Part shown: in pieces, positions 1 through 8,838 of the stretch | Layout of the letters: the number at the start of each line of letters is the position of its first letter | Numbering within the stretch: the stretch's first letter is position 1 | Assembly: GCA_937863685.1 (NCBI GenBank) | Contig: CALMGM010000010.1 | Location: 20,158 to 84,157 of the forward strand | Source: an uncultured bacterium | Lineage (GTDB): Bacteria; Edwardsbacteria; AC1; EtOH8 | Direction: 5' to 3' | DNA: 64,000 nt | Position numbers and translations under genes: made by a program | Notes under the pieces: generated by a model | What the model was told of the DNA's origin: nothing | Databases searched by the model: none | Seen by the model: the letters and a program-made list of their open reading frames with translations, nothing else

Positions 1-1
1 C

Positions 2-559
2 AAAGATAATAATAAAACATATGACTCTAACCTACTATATGAGGAGGAGACGCCAAGGCAAGTGCGGCTGGTGAAATTACATGGTTCGGTTGATTGGTAT
101 AGAATGATGTCGCTAAAAATAGAGTATCCACTTTTTGAATATAACAAATGGGACAGGATAGGAGAACCCTGTCGTTATAATCAATCGACTAAAATAACAA
201 TTAGGCCTTTATTTTTAGTCGGGGCTGGTAATAAGTTGGCAGATTATACATTGGATATATTTTTAGAGCTATACCGTTACTTTAAAACGTCATTGAAATA
301 TACCTACCGGATGGTTGTTTCGGGATACGGTTTTCGGGATACAGGCATAAATGATAAAATATATGATTGGCTTTTAGAATCAAAAGAACGTAAGTTGATT
401 ATAATTGATCCGAGCCCGGAAAAAATATATCGTAATGCACCACAAAACATGATAGATTTATACAATTTTATTAAACAGGAAAAGAAAGGAAGGGTTAAAA
501 TTATAAAAAAGGGGTTTGAGGAAACTGATTATAGTGACGTAAAAATGTATTTATCGTAA
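2..559 (+). CDS. SIR2-like domain protein, 5'-truncated by the window edge
   Basis: The reading frame is open from base 2, so only the last 185 codons are present; a GTG at 62 is internal rather than a real start. The visible part has KLHGSVDW and, about 75 residues later, VVSGYGFRDTGIND, a pair typical of the C-terminal half of SIR2-like (SIR2_2 type) NAD-binding domains. These domains occur in many antiphage NADases, but the N-terminal half and any partner genes lie outside the window, so a defence role is only a possibility. The gene is visibly more AT-rich than the core genes, which fits horizontal acquisition. It ends at a strong bidirectional terminator. Confidence 0.6.
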   Translation, partial: KDNNKTYDSNLLYEEETPRQVRLVKLHGSVDWYRMMSLKIEYPLFEYNKWDRIGEPCRYNQSTKITIRPLFLVGAGNKLADYTLDIFLELYRYFKTSLKYTYRMVVSGYGFRDTGINDKIYDWLLESKERKLIIIDPSPEKIYRNAPQNMIDLYNFIKQEKKGRVKIIKKGFEETDYSDVKMYLS

Positions 560-580
560 GCAATCAAATCGTTTAATAAA

Positions 581-607
581 AAAAGGGAGAGCCTCGGCTC
601 TCCCTTT
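581..607. terminator. Bidirectional rho-independent terminator
   Basis: AAAAGGGAGAGCC and GGCTCTCCCTTTT form a perfect 13-bp stem around a 2-base centre, with A and T runs at the two ends. It separates the converging SIR2-like gene (plus) and the large T9SS cargo gene (minus) and can serve both. Confidence 0.85.
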
Positions 608-626
608 TCTGTTTTGCTGGATGATC

Positions 627-3269
627 CTACCTGATGACCATCATTCTTTTGGTTGCCTTGAATGCTCCGGCGTCAATCTGATAAAAATAGATGCCGTTGG
701 GCAAAGCAGCGGTGTTGTATCTTATGGAATATGCCCCGGCCGATTGGTGTCCCTGGTCAAAACACTTCACCAGTTGCCCGGCAATATTATAGATATTCAG
801 CCTGACATTGGCCGGGCCGGAAAGTTGGTAGCTCAGGCTGACCTGTTTGCCGGCCGGATTGGGGTAGGCATTGGCCAGGGAGAAAGACCTTATCTTTGGC
901 TGCTCATCCGGCCGTCCGGCCACCCCGGCCCACCCGGCGCTGGAGGTCAGTATACCCCAGGTGACTGTCCCGACCGAGTCGGAGGAGGCCGGCCAGCGGC
1001 CGTAAATCCCTCCATCGCCATCGGCCAAAATAGCGAACCCGATAGTGTCGGCATTTCCTACCGAGAGGCCGAGCCGGTCGAAGGGAACGGCATAGAAGGT
1101 TATAAAATGATCCTTGACCGAAAAATTATAACTCCATCCGGAGGGCGTCACTTTATCCCACTGATCCATGAGGCCGGTGAATTCCACCTGCTCCCCTTCG
1201 AAAGTGACCAGGAACCGGAAGTCGTCATCCTGTACTGCCGGGGTGCGGTCGAATTTTGTATCGAACATCAGGGAATGGCTGGTTATTTTGTAATCAGCAT
1301 AATTAGGAGTTATCAATGCCAGATAAAGGGTATCGGCATTATACTTGACCCAGAAGGTATCCACATTGTGGTATTTTTTGGCCTTGTCCCCCAATTCAAA
1401 GCTGTCGCGATAGGCATCGGCCCATTCTGCCGGCTCGATGTTTCCTTCAAAGTTAGGCACCGTGCCCCAGGGTACATCTATGATATATGCCCCGTTTCCG
1501 GCTAGGGATATTCTGTCCGGATTGTTGAGCGGGTCATTGGAGTAAATGCGCAGAGTGTCCAGATACTCCCCGGAGGAATTCGGTTTGAACCAAACGGCGA
1601 CCGCAACGCTGTCGCCGGGGGCCAGTAATGAATCTGTCAAGGGATCGATCCTAAAATAACCGGAACCGAAACGCAGGCTGTCTAGATCAAGGTCCAGGCT
1701 GCCGGTATTTTTTATATAAAGAGACGTCCAGGAAAGCGAGTCATCCGGCTTGATATAACCGAAATCGTGCTGGTTCTCATTTGCCGCAATGGCGGCCACG
1801 CCCCATTTTTGGCTGGATTTCATCATTCCCCAGGTGCTGGGATTCTCCCAATTGAAGGCGGAGGGCCAATAATTGCCGCCGGCTCCGGGGGCGAATGAAT
1901 AGACAACGGCAGACATTCCGACGCTGTCCGTCGTGCCAGGTACAATATCCAGCTTGGACAGGGCTATCTTCCATTCGGAGCACCACATTCCGGGCGAAGC
2001 CCCGTCAATGGCATTCCAGCCTGATATCGAGGCTGTCACCCACCCAAACCCCGCCCCGATTCCTTCGGCTTGGTATCCGTCTATTTGAATGCGCAGCCTG
2101 TGATCGTCTTCTATTGGAAGAGTGGCCCGGTCATAATCGTTGTCGAAATACAATTGCTGCTGATTGCCGGCGAAACTGTCGGCTCCCTTGAACCCGGCGT
2201 AAAGGGTATCCCTATTGTATTTGAACCAGACGGTATCATTTAGAGTGGTAGTGTGCGGGGTGATGAAGGCGGCGTCCGTCCACTCTCCGGCCGACAGGAC
2301 ACCGTCAAAGGCCGGCTTGCTGCCGTAGGGAACGTCAACCACGGCGGCCGGCTCGACTCCGGTTCCGGACAAAATACATTGCCTGACGGAATTTACCGGA
2401 TCATTGGTGGTCACGGTAAGGGTATCGGTATAAGATACGAACTGGTCGGGCTTGAATTTTATATTCACCACCTGGCTGTCGTTGGGATCCACATTGAAAG
2501 GCACCGAAGTCAGCAGGGTGAAGGGTTCGGATGAAACAGCCAGACCACTGACGGTGAGGGTATAGCTACCGGTATTTTTCAGATAGATAGAGTTGCTAAC
2601 GGCAGAATCCCCGGTATACACCGGCCCGAAATCAAAGACAGTATCATTTATCGAAGCAGCGGGCATTCCCCACTTTGTAATAGAAGTGACCGCTTCCCAG
2701 CTTGAGGGTATGTTATAATTAACGCTGGCTGGCCACCAATATCCGGTGCCATCGACGTAGTTCGAAACGGCGAAGCCGAAGGTATCGGCTGTTCCCGGCG
2801 TCAACCCCAGTTTGGAATAGAATATTTTCCATTCCGCTGTCCAATATCCCGTCCCGGTGCTGACCGAATCCACCCATCCGATGGGCTGGATCGGTACCGA
2901 TTCCCAGGCCGTGCCGTTTCCGACCTTCTCATATCTTCCGCCGTCAATGAAACAAGATAATATATGGTCGTCGGTCTGGGGGGCGGTCAGGCGATCGTAA
3001 TTGATGTCCAAAAGGATCCAGTTCAGACTGGTGGCGACGGTATTGGGATTCTTTATCGCCATGAATATAGTGTCCTGGAAATATTTCAGCCATACCGAAT
3101 CGGTCCCCCCGGAAGTAGTGAAGGTCTTGAGCGTGGCATCCTGCCATTCTCCCGGAGAGACCACTCCGTCAAAGACCGGCTTGCTGCCAAAACTTATGCT
3201 GGTTGCCGCCTGGGCCGGGTATTCGGCGAACAACAGGACAGCCAGGGTGATTAACAAATTAAGTCTCAT
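627..3269 (-). CDS. Secreted protein with three CBM9/DOMON-like and two HYDIN-like domains and a T9SS sorting tail
   Basis: An 880-residue exported protein. It begins with a short signal peptide (MRLNLLITLAVLLFAEYPAQA). Three copies of a roughly 180-residue module follow, each opening with a G(S/T)xPxFxGxxxPxEWxDA motif (about residues 27, 317 and 600). This module resembles CBM9-like carbohydrate-binding domains. Two immunoglobulin-like ASH/HYDIN ('choice-of-anchor D') domains lie between them (about 205-305 and 495-595, with FDFGPV/HDFGYI starts and TNDP or SNDP ends). The last ~75 residues (YPNPAGKQ... IYNIAGQLV... GIYFYQI) are a T9SS type A-like sorting domain. A good AAGGAGGT site lies just upstream. 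It is probably a surface glycan-binding or structural protein. It sits 18 nt downstream of the small gene at 3288-3662. Confidence 0.8.
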   Translation of the reverse strand: MRLNLLITLAVLLFAEYPAQAATSISFGSKPVFDGVVSPGEWQDATLKTFTTSGGTDSVWLKYFQDTIFMAIKNPNTVATSLNWILLDINYDRLTAPQTDDHILSCFIDGGRYEKVGNGTAWESVPIQPIGWVDSVSTGTGYWTAEWKIFYSKLGLTPGTADTFGFAVSNYVDGTGYWWPASVNYNIPSSWEAVTSITKWGMPAASINDTVFDFGPVYTGDSAVSNSIYLKNTGSYTLTVSGLAVSSEPFTLLTSVPFNVDPNDSQVVNIKFKPDQFVSYTDTLTVTTNDPVNSVRQCILSGTGVEPAAVVDVPYGSKPAFDGVLSAGEWTDAAFITPHTTTLNDTVWFKYNRDTLYAGFKGADSFAGNQQQLYFDNDYDRATLPIEDDHRLRIQIDGYQAEGIGAGFGWVTASISGWNAIDGASPGMWCSEWKIALSKLDIVPGTTDSVGMSAVVYSFAPGAGGNYWPSAFNWENPSTWGMMKSSQKWGVAAIAANENQHDFGYIKPDDSLSWTSLYIKNTGSLDLDLDSLRFGSGYFRIDPLTDSLLAPGDSVAVAVWFKPNSSGEYLDTLRIYSNDPLNNPDRISLAGNGAYIIDVPWGTVPNFEGNIEPAEWADAYRDSFELGDKAKKYHNVDTFWVKYNADTLYLALITPNYADYKITSHSLMFDTKFDRTPAVQDDDFRFLVTFEGEQVEFTGLMDQWDKVTPSGWSYNFSVKDHFITFYAVPFDRLGLSVGNADTIGFAILADGDGGIYGRWPASSDSVGTVTWGILTSSAGWAGVAGRPDEQPKIRSFSLANAYPNPAGKQVSLSYQLSGPANVRLNIYNIAGQLVKCFDQGHQSAGAYSIRYNTAALPNGIYFYQIDAGAFKATKRMMVIR

Positions 3270-3287
3270 GAGGGTAACCTCCTTGAA

Positions 3288-3662
3288 TCAGTTTATTAAT
3301 ATTTTGTGAACAGCCTTGAAAATATTCCGCGACACCTTGCACTGCCAAAGGCCGCTTTCACCGATGCGTCCGGGTCTTATGATGTTCAGTATGGTATTTT
3401 GGTGGTCAAGCAAATAGGCTTTAATGGGCATTTCTGAAACGGAATTGATCAGAAAGCCGTCCGGCTCCAATATCACGTTCCGGACGAAAGGCGGAATGTA
3501 AGCCAGGATCACCTCCGATCCTTGACCATCCACCACAAGCGGCTTGCCGTTGTTTTTTCCGAAATCAACATCCAGACACCCGCCCCAGACCCCATGGATG
3601 GTCAATTTATTGGGATCGCCATTTTTAAATGCGTTGATCCTTATTATTTTTATGCTTTTCAT
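3288..3662 (-). CDS. Hypothetical protein, 124 aa
   Basis: I do not recognise this protein. It has no signal peptide or membrane segment; the sequence looks like a small all-beta domain (alternating hydrophobics, GxWGGCLDVDFG, VVDGQGSEVILAYIPP) with a basic C-terminus. It lies between the TPR/BTAD activator and the CBM9/T9SS protein, all on the minus strand, with only 18 nt to the latter, so co-transcription is likely. The ATG at 3662 has no strong Shine-Dalgarno sequence. That it is a real gene is inferred from position and lack of a competing frame. Confidence 0.55.
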   Translation of the reverse strand: MKSIKIIRINAFKNGDPNKLTIHGVWGGCLDVDFGKNNGKPLVVDGQGSEVILAYIPPFVRNVILEPDGFLINSVSEMPIKAYLLDHQNTILNIIRPGRIGESGLWQCKVSRNIFKAVHKILIN

Positions 3663-3687
3663 GCTGATAGTAAAATAAAAACGGCTG

Positions 3688-3710
3688 TTTGTTAAACTTA
3701 TTTTAACAAA
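3688..3710. promoter_or_regulatory. 9-bp inverted repeat upstream of the 3288-3662 gene
   Basis: TTTGTTAAA (3688-3696) and TTTAACAAA (3702-3710) are perfect inverted arms around a 5-base centre in the 85-nt gap between the activator gene and the small hypothetical gene. It could be an operator for a dimeric regulator or a weak AT-rich terminator; the sequence alone does not decide. Confidence 0.4.
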
Positions 3711-3747
3711 AGTCGCTTACAAATGGCTTACAAGATATCCGATTCCC

Positions 3748-5919
3748 TTAACTGGAACACTCCTTGTATAAGGCAATGGTCTCGGGACTGACATCCAATC
3801 CCAGATCCCTGCGCAAGGAGGTCCGGCAGTTTTGAAACTGTTTGGCTATAAGCTCCTTTCTGCCCAAGCGATGAAAGGCTGCCATCAATATACGGTGGGC
3901 TTCTTCCAGGCAGCGTTCCCGGGAAACGGCCAGCGATGCGTATTTTACGGCATCATCCAGGCTGTTTTGTTTCAGAGACAACCCGGCCAGTGAGAGTAAA
4001 GCCTGAAAATACAGCTGCCGGAGCTGCTCCCGCGGACCTTCCATCTCCACCGATCTGATATCCGGCAGGAAATCTCCCCGGTATATTTCCGTCGCTCGGC
4101 GGTAAAACTCTATGGCAGCATTCTGCTGACCGGTGATTTCGGCCTGTTTGCCCTTTCGCACATGCGTGCTCAGGTCGAGGAAGTCGATGGCAATGTCCTT
4201 TATATCCAAACGGTAGCAGCCACCCCTGAACTCCACGTATCTTGAATATTTCCCGTCCTTGATCCCCGGTTCAAAGACCCTGCGCAGCTCGGCCACCGCC
4301 ACCTGAAGATTCAGCGCTGCCGCACTCAGACCTTTCTGGGGCCACAGCATCAGGCTGATGACCTCGGCCGGGATGAACTGTTCGGAATCGTTCTGTGGGT
4401 TTTCTGATGCGGAAATATGACGCGATAACAGAATACCCAATACCTGCCGGGAGGCGGTCCTCTTCCAGCGCTCAACCGTCCGTCCATTTATCGAGATACC
4501 CAAAGATCCCAGGGTGGTGATCTCCAGTCTGGTGCTGCCAATTGACCCGCCTGAATCAGCCGTGTCATCGCTAAATTTTTGACCCAGCTTGCTCAAGTAC
4601 TTCGAGGAGCTTCTCGCTTTCTGATACCCTGCCAGTAGGTGCCTGAAATTATCGGGATGCTGCCCGTCGAAAAGGAAATCATAACCGTGTTTCTGGCAGA
4701 GCCTCAGGGTTTTAGAGAATGTCCGGCAGAACGAGGACTGTCTTTTTTGAGCCAGATATATCTCCGCCAGATTCAACAGAGCCAGTGCCTGCTTATACGA
4801 CATGCCGTTCTTGGCGTAGACCTTAAGTAATTTCGAAGCGCAATGCAGGGCCCCAGGCAGGTCCCTTCTGGCAAGGTGCACCCGGGAAAGAGTATATTCC
4901 GCTTGGGCGGCATCCAGCGGCCGCTCTGAAGATATCTTCTCCTCGGCCTGCCGGGCATATTTCAGGGAGAGGGAGAGGCTGCCCTGCAGCCGGTGGAGAG
5001 TGCTCAGGGCCGTAAGGCAGGAGAAATAATATGAGGTTTCATCTGAACTGTCGGCATTCTCCAAAGCGAATTTAAGGGTCTTTTCCGCTTCCGGGAACCG
5101 TCTTTGGTACATCTGGCATTCGCCTAGGTATATCCTGGCAGGTCCCAGAGCCATCCCCAGGCCGATCTTCTCGATCTCGGGTATGACCGAGGTCAATAAA
5201 AGCTCGGCTTTCTCCAGTTCGAACATCTCCAGATAAAGCGATGAAAGGTTCACCGCCGCCAGGCAGTAACTGCGCCGATTGTCGGAATCACGGTAAAAAC
5301 GAAGGACCTCCTCTTTTTCCTTCCGGGCTTTCTCCAGCTCACCCAGCGTTTTGGTGATGGCCGAGGCATTGGCCAGGGTGCGGATCTGCCCTTCCTTCTC
5401 CCCGGCCCGGATATAGATATTCATCACCCGGGCGTAGATCTGCGATGCTTTCTTATGATCCAGCAGCCTCCAGTAGCTCCCGGCCATGGCGGCCAGAAGT
5501 CCGGCCCGGCCCCGGTAATCATTTTTGTCCAGGTATTTCAGGCCCTGCTGGCAGTCAGATATGGCTTTTTGGTTCTGCCCCATGTCCTGATGGATGTAAG
5601 AAAGGTAACGGTAGGCGGCGGAAAGGGATGATTGGTCCCGGGCTTTTTTTAAAACGGGTATGGCTGTGGTAAGATAGCGCAGGGCTGATTTGAGTTCTCC
5701 ACTCTGGTAATCGGCATTGGCCGTGATAAGGATAAGCTTGGGATGGCTGAAAAAATACTCTTTGGGGATCTGTGCCAAAAGCTTCTTAAGCTCCGCAAGC
5801 CTCCCCGGCTGAAGCAGGTCCCGGCTGTGTTCCATGAGCAATTTTACGGCTGGGTCAAACTGCTTTTGGCAAAGGTTTTCGTCGATCTGACAAAAGATAT
5901 CAATTTTGCTTTTCAACAT
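3748..5919 (-). CDS. TPR-domain transcriptional activator with winged-helix and BTAD domains (SARP/AfsR-like)
   Basis: A 723-residue putative regulator. Residues ~20-430 are tandem tetratricopeptide repeats of the MalT/AfsR style. Residues ~467-575 look like an OmpR-type winged helix (LEITTLGSLGISINGRTV..., then LMLWPQ and LNLQVAVAELRRVFEP), and ~580-720 form a bacterial transcriptional activator (BTAD) domain. In actinobacterial SARPs the DNA-binding and BTAD domains come first, so here the TPR sensor has been placed at the N-terminus. It is divergent from the TetR gene at 6075, and a palindrome sits directly upstream of its start. The two genes downstream on the same strand are candidate targets. 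The activator assignment is solid at domain level; the regulon is unknown. Confidence 0.8.
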   Translation of the reverse strand: MLKSKIDIFCQIDENLCQKQFDPAVKLLMEHSRDLLQPGRLAELKKLLAQIPKEYFFSHPKLILITANADYQSGELKSALRYLTTAIPVLKKARDQSSLSAAYRYLSYIHQDMGQNQKAISDCQQGLKYLDKNDYRGRAGLLAAMAGSYWRLLDHKKASQIYARVMNIYIRAGEKEGQIRTLANASAITKTLGELEKARKEKEEVLRFYRDSDNRRSYCLAAVNLSSLYLEMFELEKAELLLTSVIPEIEKIGLGMALGPARIYLGECQMYQRRFPEAEKTLKFALENADSSDETSYYFSCLTALSTLHRLQGSLSLSLKYARQAEEKISSERPLDAAQAEYTLSRVHLARRDLPGALHCASKLLKVYAKNGMSYKQALALLNLAEIYLAQKRQSSFCRTFSKTLRLCQKHGYDFLFDGQHPDNFRHLLAGYQKARSSSKYLSKLGQKFSDDTADSGGSIGSTRLEITTLGSLGISINGRTVERWKRTASRQVLGILLSRHISASENPQNDSEQFIPAEVISLMLWPQKGLSAAALNLQVAVAELRRVFEPGIKDGKYSRYVEFRGGCYRLDIKDIAIDFLDLSTHVRKGKQAEITGQQNAAIEFYRRATEIYRGDFLPDIRSVEMEGPREQLRQLYFQALLSLAGLSLKQNSLDDAVKYASLAVSRERCLEEAHRILMAAFHRLGRKELIAKQFQNCRTSLRRDLGLDVSPETIALYKECSS

Positions 5920-5923
5920 AGCT

Positions 5924-5938
5924 TAATAGTAACTATTA
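5924..5938. promoter_or_regulatory. 15-bp palindrome in the BTAD/TetR divergent region, possible operator
   Basis: TAATAGT and ACTATTA are perfect arms around a single A, 5 nt upstream of the activator ATG (5919, minus strand). A related core, ATAGTATACT, overlaps the -10 of the TetR promoter at about 6035-6044. Two such sites in one divergent control region fit autoregulation plus cross-control by the TetR protein. This is inference. Confidence 0.4.
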
Positions 5939-6014
5939 TTGCACCGGGATGTCAAGAAAATTGTTGCTAAACATAAAATGACAGGAAATAGATGTCGCAT
6001 TGCTTCAATATCTA

Positions 6015-6043
6015 TTGACAATAAGACCCAATGATAGTATACT
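6015..6043 (+). promoter_or_regulatory. Sigma70-type promoter for the TetR gene
   Basis: TTGACA (6015-6020), a 17-nt spacer, then TATACT (6038-6043). The -10 overlaps the palindromic AGTATACT, a plausible autoregulatory operator. The TetR ATG lies 31 nt beyond the -10. Confidence 0.75.
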
Positions 6044-6074
6044 GTAAGTATATAATATAATACAAAGAGTATAT

Positions 6075-6728
6075 ATGAGCAAACAGTCACGAAAAGATCA
6101 AACAAGGGTTCTCCGCCAAAGCGAAATCATTGAGGTTGCAACACGGTTGTTTGAGACCAGAGGCATTGAGAATACAACAATGGACGATATCGCACGTGAA
6201 GCCGAATATACAAAATGCACCTTGTATGCCTATTTTGCCAGCAAAGAGGACCTGTGCATTGCCGTATTCCTTGAAAGCATCCACAAACGCTGGCAACTAC
6301 AGCAGGCAACAATGGACGCATGCTCCACCGGCCTGGCCAAGCTGCGTGCCTTTGGCCAGACCTATTACACGTTCTTCAGAAATCATGGGATGTATCTGCG
6401 ACTTATGTTCTATCTGGATTATCTGGGAATAGATATCAAAAATACGGACCAGGCCATCTTTGCCAGATACCGAGCTCGTAATAACGAGATGGTCAATTAT
6501 CTCAGAGATGTCTTTCGTCAAGCTATGGTCGAGGGTTCTGTGCGCAAAGATATTGATGTGGATCTGACAATAAGCCAATGGGTATATTCACTTAGAGCCA
6601 TATTGCACCGGGCCACTCAAAATTCTTATACTTTTGCCAAGTTCAAACCCGAAAAATATTATTACAGTTTTTTCGACGTACTGATAAATTCAGTAGCAAT
6701 CGATAAAGCCAAAAGCCTGAAAAGATAA
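6075..6728 (+). CDS. TetR/AcrR family transcriptional regulator
   Basis: A 217-residue regulator. The N-terminal helix-turn-helix domain (about residues 14-62) has the family pattern EVATRLFETRGIENTTM followed by DIAREAEYTKCTLYAYFASKEDL. The remaining helical C-terminal domain would bind a ligand and dimerise; its ligand cannot be read from sequence. It is divergent from the TPR/BTAD activator and upstream of a T9SS cargo gene. A consensus promoter precedes it, with palindromes positioned for autorepression. It is more AT-rich than the core genes downstream. Confidence 0.88.
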   Translation: MSKQSRKDQTRVLRQSEIIEVATRLFETRGIENTTMDDIAREAEYTKCTLYAYFASKEDLCIAVFLESIHKRWQLQQATMDACSTGLAKLRAFGQTYYTFFRNHGMYLRLMFYLDYLGIDIKNTDQAIFARYRARNNEMVNYLRDVFRQAMVEGSVRKDIDVDLTISQWVYSLRAILHRATQNSYTFAKFKPEKYYYSFFDVLINSVAIDKAKSLKR

Positions 6729-6799
6729 AAACCCCTTCGGTCCGGTCCTTTTAGCTGTCGAAACTGTGAGAAATGGAAGTAAAACGAAAGGATTTCATC

Positions 6800-8311
6800 A
6801 TGACAAGGATTTTATGGGTATTCATGTTGTGCGGCTCGATCGTAGATCTGACCGTATTGCCCGCTGCCGGGCAAACGACTTGGGCAATGATTTATGGTGG
6901 CTCATATGATGACGTGTGCTATTCCGCCCGGCAAATTTCTGAAGGAGGGTTCGTAGGTACAGGGGTGACCTATTCTTATGGCAATCAGGGTCAGGTATAT
7001 CTGTTCCGAACCGATTCACTGGGAAACCAGCTATGGGCGCGGGCGTTAGGAGGAGGCAGTGATGATGCTGGGCAATCAGTGCTGCAGACGAATGACGGAG
7101 GATTCCTGGTTGCCGGATGGACCAAATCATACGGACCAGGAACGCCGACCTATGCTAATATTTATCTGATTAAGACGAATATTTCCGGCGATACTCTTTG
7201 GACAAAACGTTACGGTGGCGCGGAGGAAGACTGCGGTTACTCCTTGCAAACGACTACAGACGGTGGTTTCATCATTGCTGGCAGCACAAAATCGACCGGT
7301 GCCGGGGAGGAAGATATGTACTGCATCAAGACGGATTCCGCAGGTGATACGGCCTGGACCGGGGCATACGGCGGTGCGGCAACGGACAAGGCTCAAGCGA
7401 TTGCTGGCGCTACAACCGGCGGATACCTGCTGGCGGGCAATACCTTCTCCTTCGGGCCGGGAACTTCCGACAGCTCCAATGGATATCTTGTTCGAATTGA
7501 TGATAATGGGGATACCCTGTGGACCCGGTTCTTTGGCGGAATCGGCAATGACGGTTTCCACGGGGTCTGTGCTGTGCCGGGCGGAGGCTTCGTCGCAGTT
7601 GGCTGGTCTTCGGGCAGCGGGGTTTCGGTGGATATGTTCCTCGTTCGAGTCAACGATAACGGCGACTCTCTGTGGACGAAACTTATCGGCGGAGCAGGGC
7701 ATGATGACGGTTTCGGCGTCGAACCGACCTCTGACGGCGGGTTTGTTATTGGAGGTTTTACCGATTCATATGGCGCAGGCGGGGCCGATATTTATCTTGT
7801 TAAAATCGATTCGACAGGAGAGGTTCAGTGGACCAAGACCTTTGGCGGAGAAGAGTGGGATTTGGGACAATCAATCGAAACTACTGCAGATGGCAGGTTC
7901 ATAATCGGGGGATTCACCTACTCCTTCGGGACAGGAACGCCAACCCATTGCAATGCATATTTGATAAAAACCGACGGGGATGGAAACGTTGGCGTATCAG
8001 ACCAGCCGCCCACAGCCGGAACCAGTGGCAGCAAAGACCAAATAAAGATACAGACACGGCCAAATCCCTTTAAGCAAAACACAGAGATACAGTATCATCT
8101 ACTCAACCGGGGAAATGTGACGTTAACTGTCTATAATATTTGCGGGCATTTGGTGAAAAGGCTGGTCAATCAGTTCCAGGAAGCAGGTGTCCATACGAGT
8201 AAATGGGACGGGAAGGATCAATACAATCGTTCGGTTGCTTCCGGCGTGTATCATATCCGATTGCAGGCCGGAAGGAGGTATGTGGCCAAGAAGGTGATTG
8301 TGGCACGATAA
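6800..8311 (+). CDS. Secreted repeat (beta-propeller-like) protein with T9SS/FlgD-like C-terminal domain
   Basis: The ATG at 6800 is preferred over 6773 because AAAGGA lies 8 nt upstream and a signal peptide follows at once (MTRILWVFMLCGSIVDLTVLPAAGQ). The 503-residue product has about eight repeats of ~50 residues with the pattern W...YGG...D.g.s...t.DGGfi..G.t.s.g......yl.k.D..Gd..W, as in secreted propeller-like proteins of FCB bacteria. The final ~85 residues (NPFKQNTEIQYHL... VYNICGHLVK... GVYHIRL) form a sorting or FlgD-Ig-like domain. It probably acts on the cell surface; no catalytic motif is evident. It ends upstream of a bidirectional terminator shared with tRNA-Val. Confidence 0.8.
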   Translation: MTRILWVFMLCGSIVDLTVLPAAGQTTWAMIYGGSYDDVCYSARQISEGGFVGTGVTYSYGNQGQVYLFRTDSLGNQLWARALGGGSDDAGQSVLQTNDGGFLVAGWTKSYGPGTPTYANIYLIKTNISGDTLWTKRYGGAEEDCGYSLQTTTDGGFIIAGSTKSTGAGEEDMYCIKTDSAGDTAWTGAYGGAATDKAQAIAGATTGGYLLAGNTFSFGPGTSDSSNGYLVRIDDNGDTLWTRFFGGIGNDGFHGVCAVPGGGFVAVGWSSGSGVSVDMFLVRVNDNGDSLWTKLIGGAGHDDGFGVEPTSDGGFVIGGFTDSYGAGGADIYLVKIDSTGEVQWTKTFGGEEWDLGQSIETTADGRFIIGGFTYSFGTGTPTHCNAYLIKTDGDGNVGVSDQPPTAGTSGSKDQIKIQTRPNPFKQNTEIQYHLLNRGNVTLTVYNICGHLVKRLVNQFQEAGVHTSKWDGKDQYNRSVASGVYHIRLQAGRRYVAKKVIVAR

Positions 8312-8399
8312 TCAATTATATAACAGGGAAAGAGGAGGCACAAGGATATAACCGTGGGCCTCCGTTGTCTGTCATTACAGATGTAAAAAAAGGCCATAA

Positions 8400-8432
8400 A
8401 AAAGAAGCCATTTTAGTGAATGGCTTCTTTTT
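8400..8432. terminator. Bidirectional terminator between T9SS cargo gene and tRNA-Val
   Basis: AAAGAAGCCATT and AATGGCTTCTTT form a 12-bp stem with a 6-base loop, followed by T's on the plus strand and preceded by A's (T's on the minus strand). It terminates the tRNA transcript on the minus strand and read-through from 8311 on the plus strand. Confidence 0.85.
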
Positions 8433-8509
8433 TGGTGGGCGGTACAAGATTCGAACTTGTGACCTCTGGTATGTGAGACCAGCGCTCTAACCAGCTGAGC
8501 TAACCGCCC
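8433..8509 (-). tRNA. tRNA-Val (anticodon CAC)
   Basis: The minus strand gives a complete cloverleaf. The acceptor stem is GGGCGGT/ACCGCCC, the D arm GCTC-AGCTGGTTAGA-GC, and the anticodon arm CTGGT-CTCACAT-ACCAG with anticodon CAC, reading GUG. The T arm is ACAAG-TTCGAAT-CTTGT. The discriminator is A, and the CCA tail is genomically encoded (8433-8435). Confidence 0.97.
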
Positions 8510-8838
8510 GACTTATGTTGTAACCTCGTCATCCTGAGACCAGCTTCTTGCATTGCTTTCGAAGGACGCCCGAATATTTAGATTAATAATTAATCAACAA
8601 ACAAGTAAGTATATCAGTAATACGATTATTTTTCAAGGTAATTTTAGTTGGATCATTTCAAGTTTTCAAAAATCAGGCAAAATTATAATAGACATGATTG
8701 TTGTTGCATATAACATATTATAATGCAAGGCCTTATATGCTAAAAAATGAATAAAAAACCTTTGCATTTTATCTATATGTTGTGGTATAATTAATCAATA
8801 AACACATCACTTTGGGTATTAGAAAACAGGAAAGTAAA
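8510..8838. other. AT-rich intergenic region upstream of recF
   Basis: About 330 nt without a credible gene. The only element I can support is the recF promoter at 8762-8791. I looked for DnaA boxes (TTATNCACA) because recF often lies near oriC and saw none, so there is no support for an origin here. Confidence 0.6.
8762..8791 (+). promoter_or_regulatory. Extended -10 promoter for recF
   Basis: TTGCAT (8762-8767), an 18-nt spacer and TATAAT (8786-8791) preceded by TGG, giving an extended -10. The recF ATG is 48 nt beyond it. It probably drives the whole recF-gyrA gene run. Confidence 0.65.

Noticed and set aside
8510..8838. Chromosomal origin near recF
   Set aside because: The region is AT-rich but no DnaA boxes or 13-mer series are visible and dnaA/dnaN are absent.
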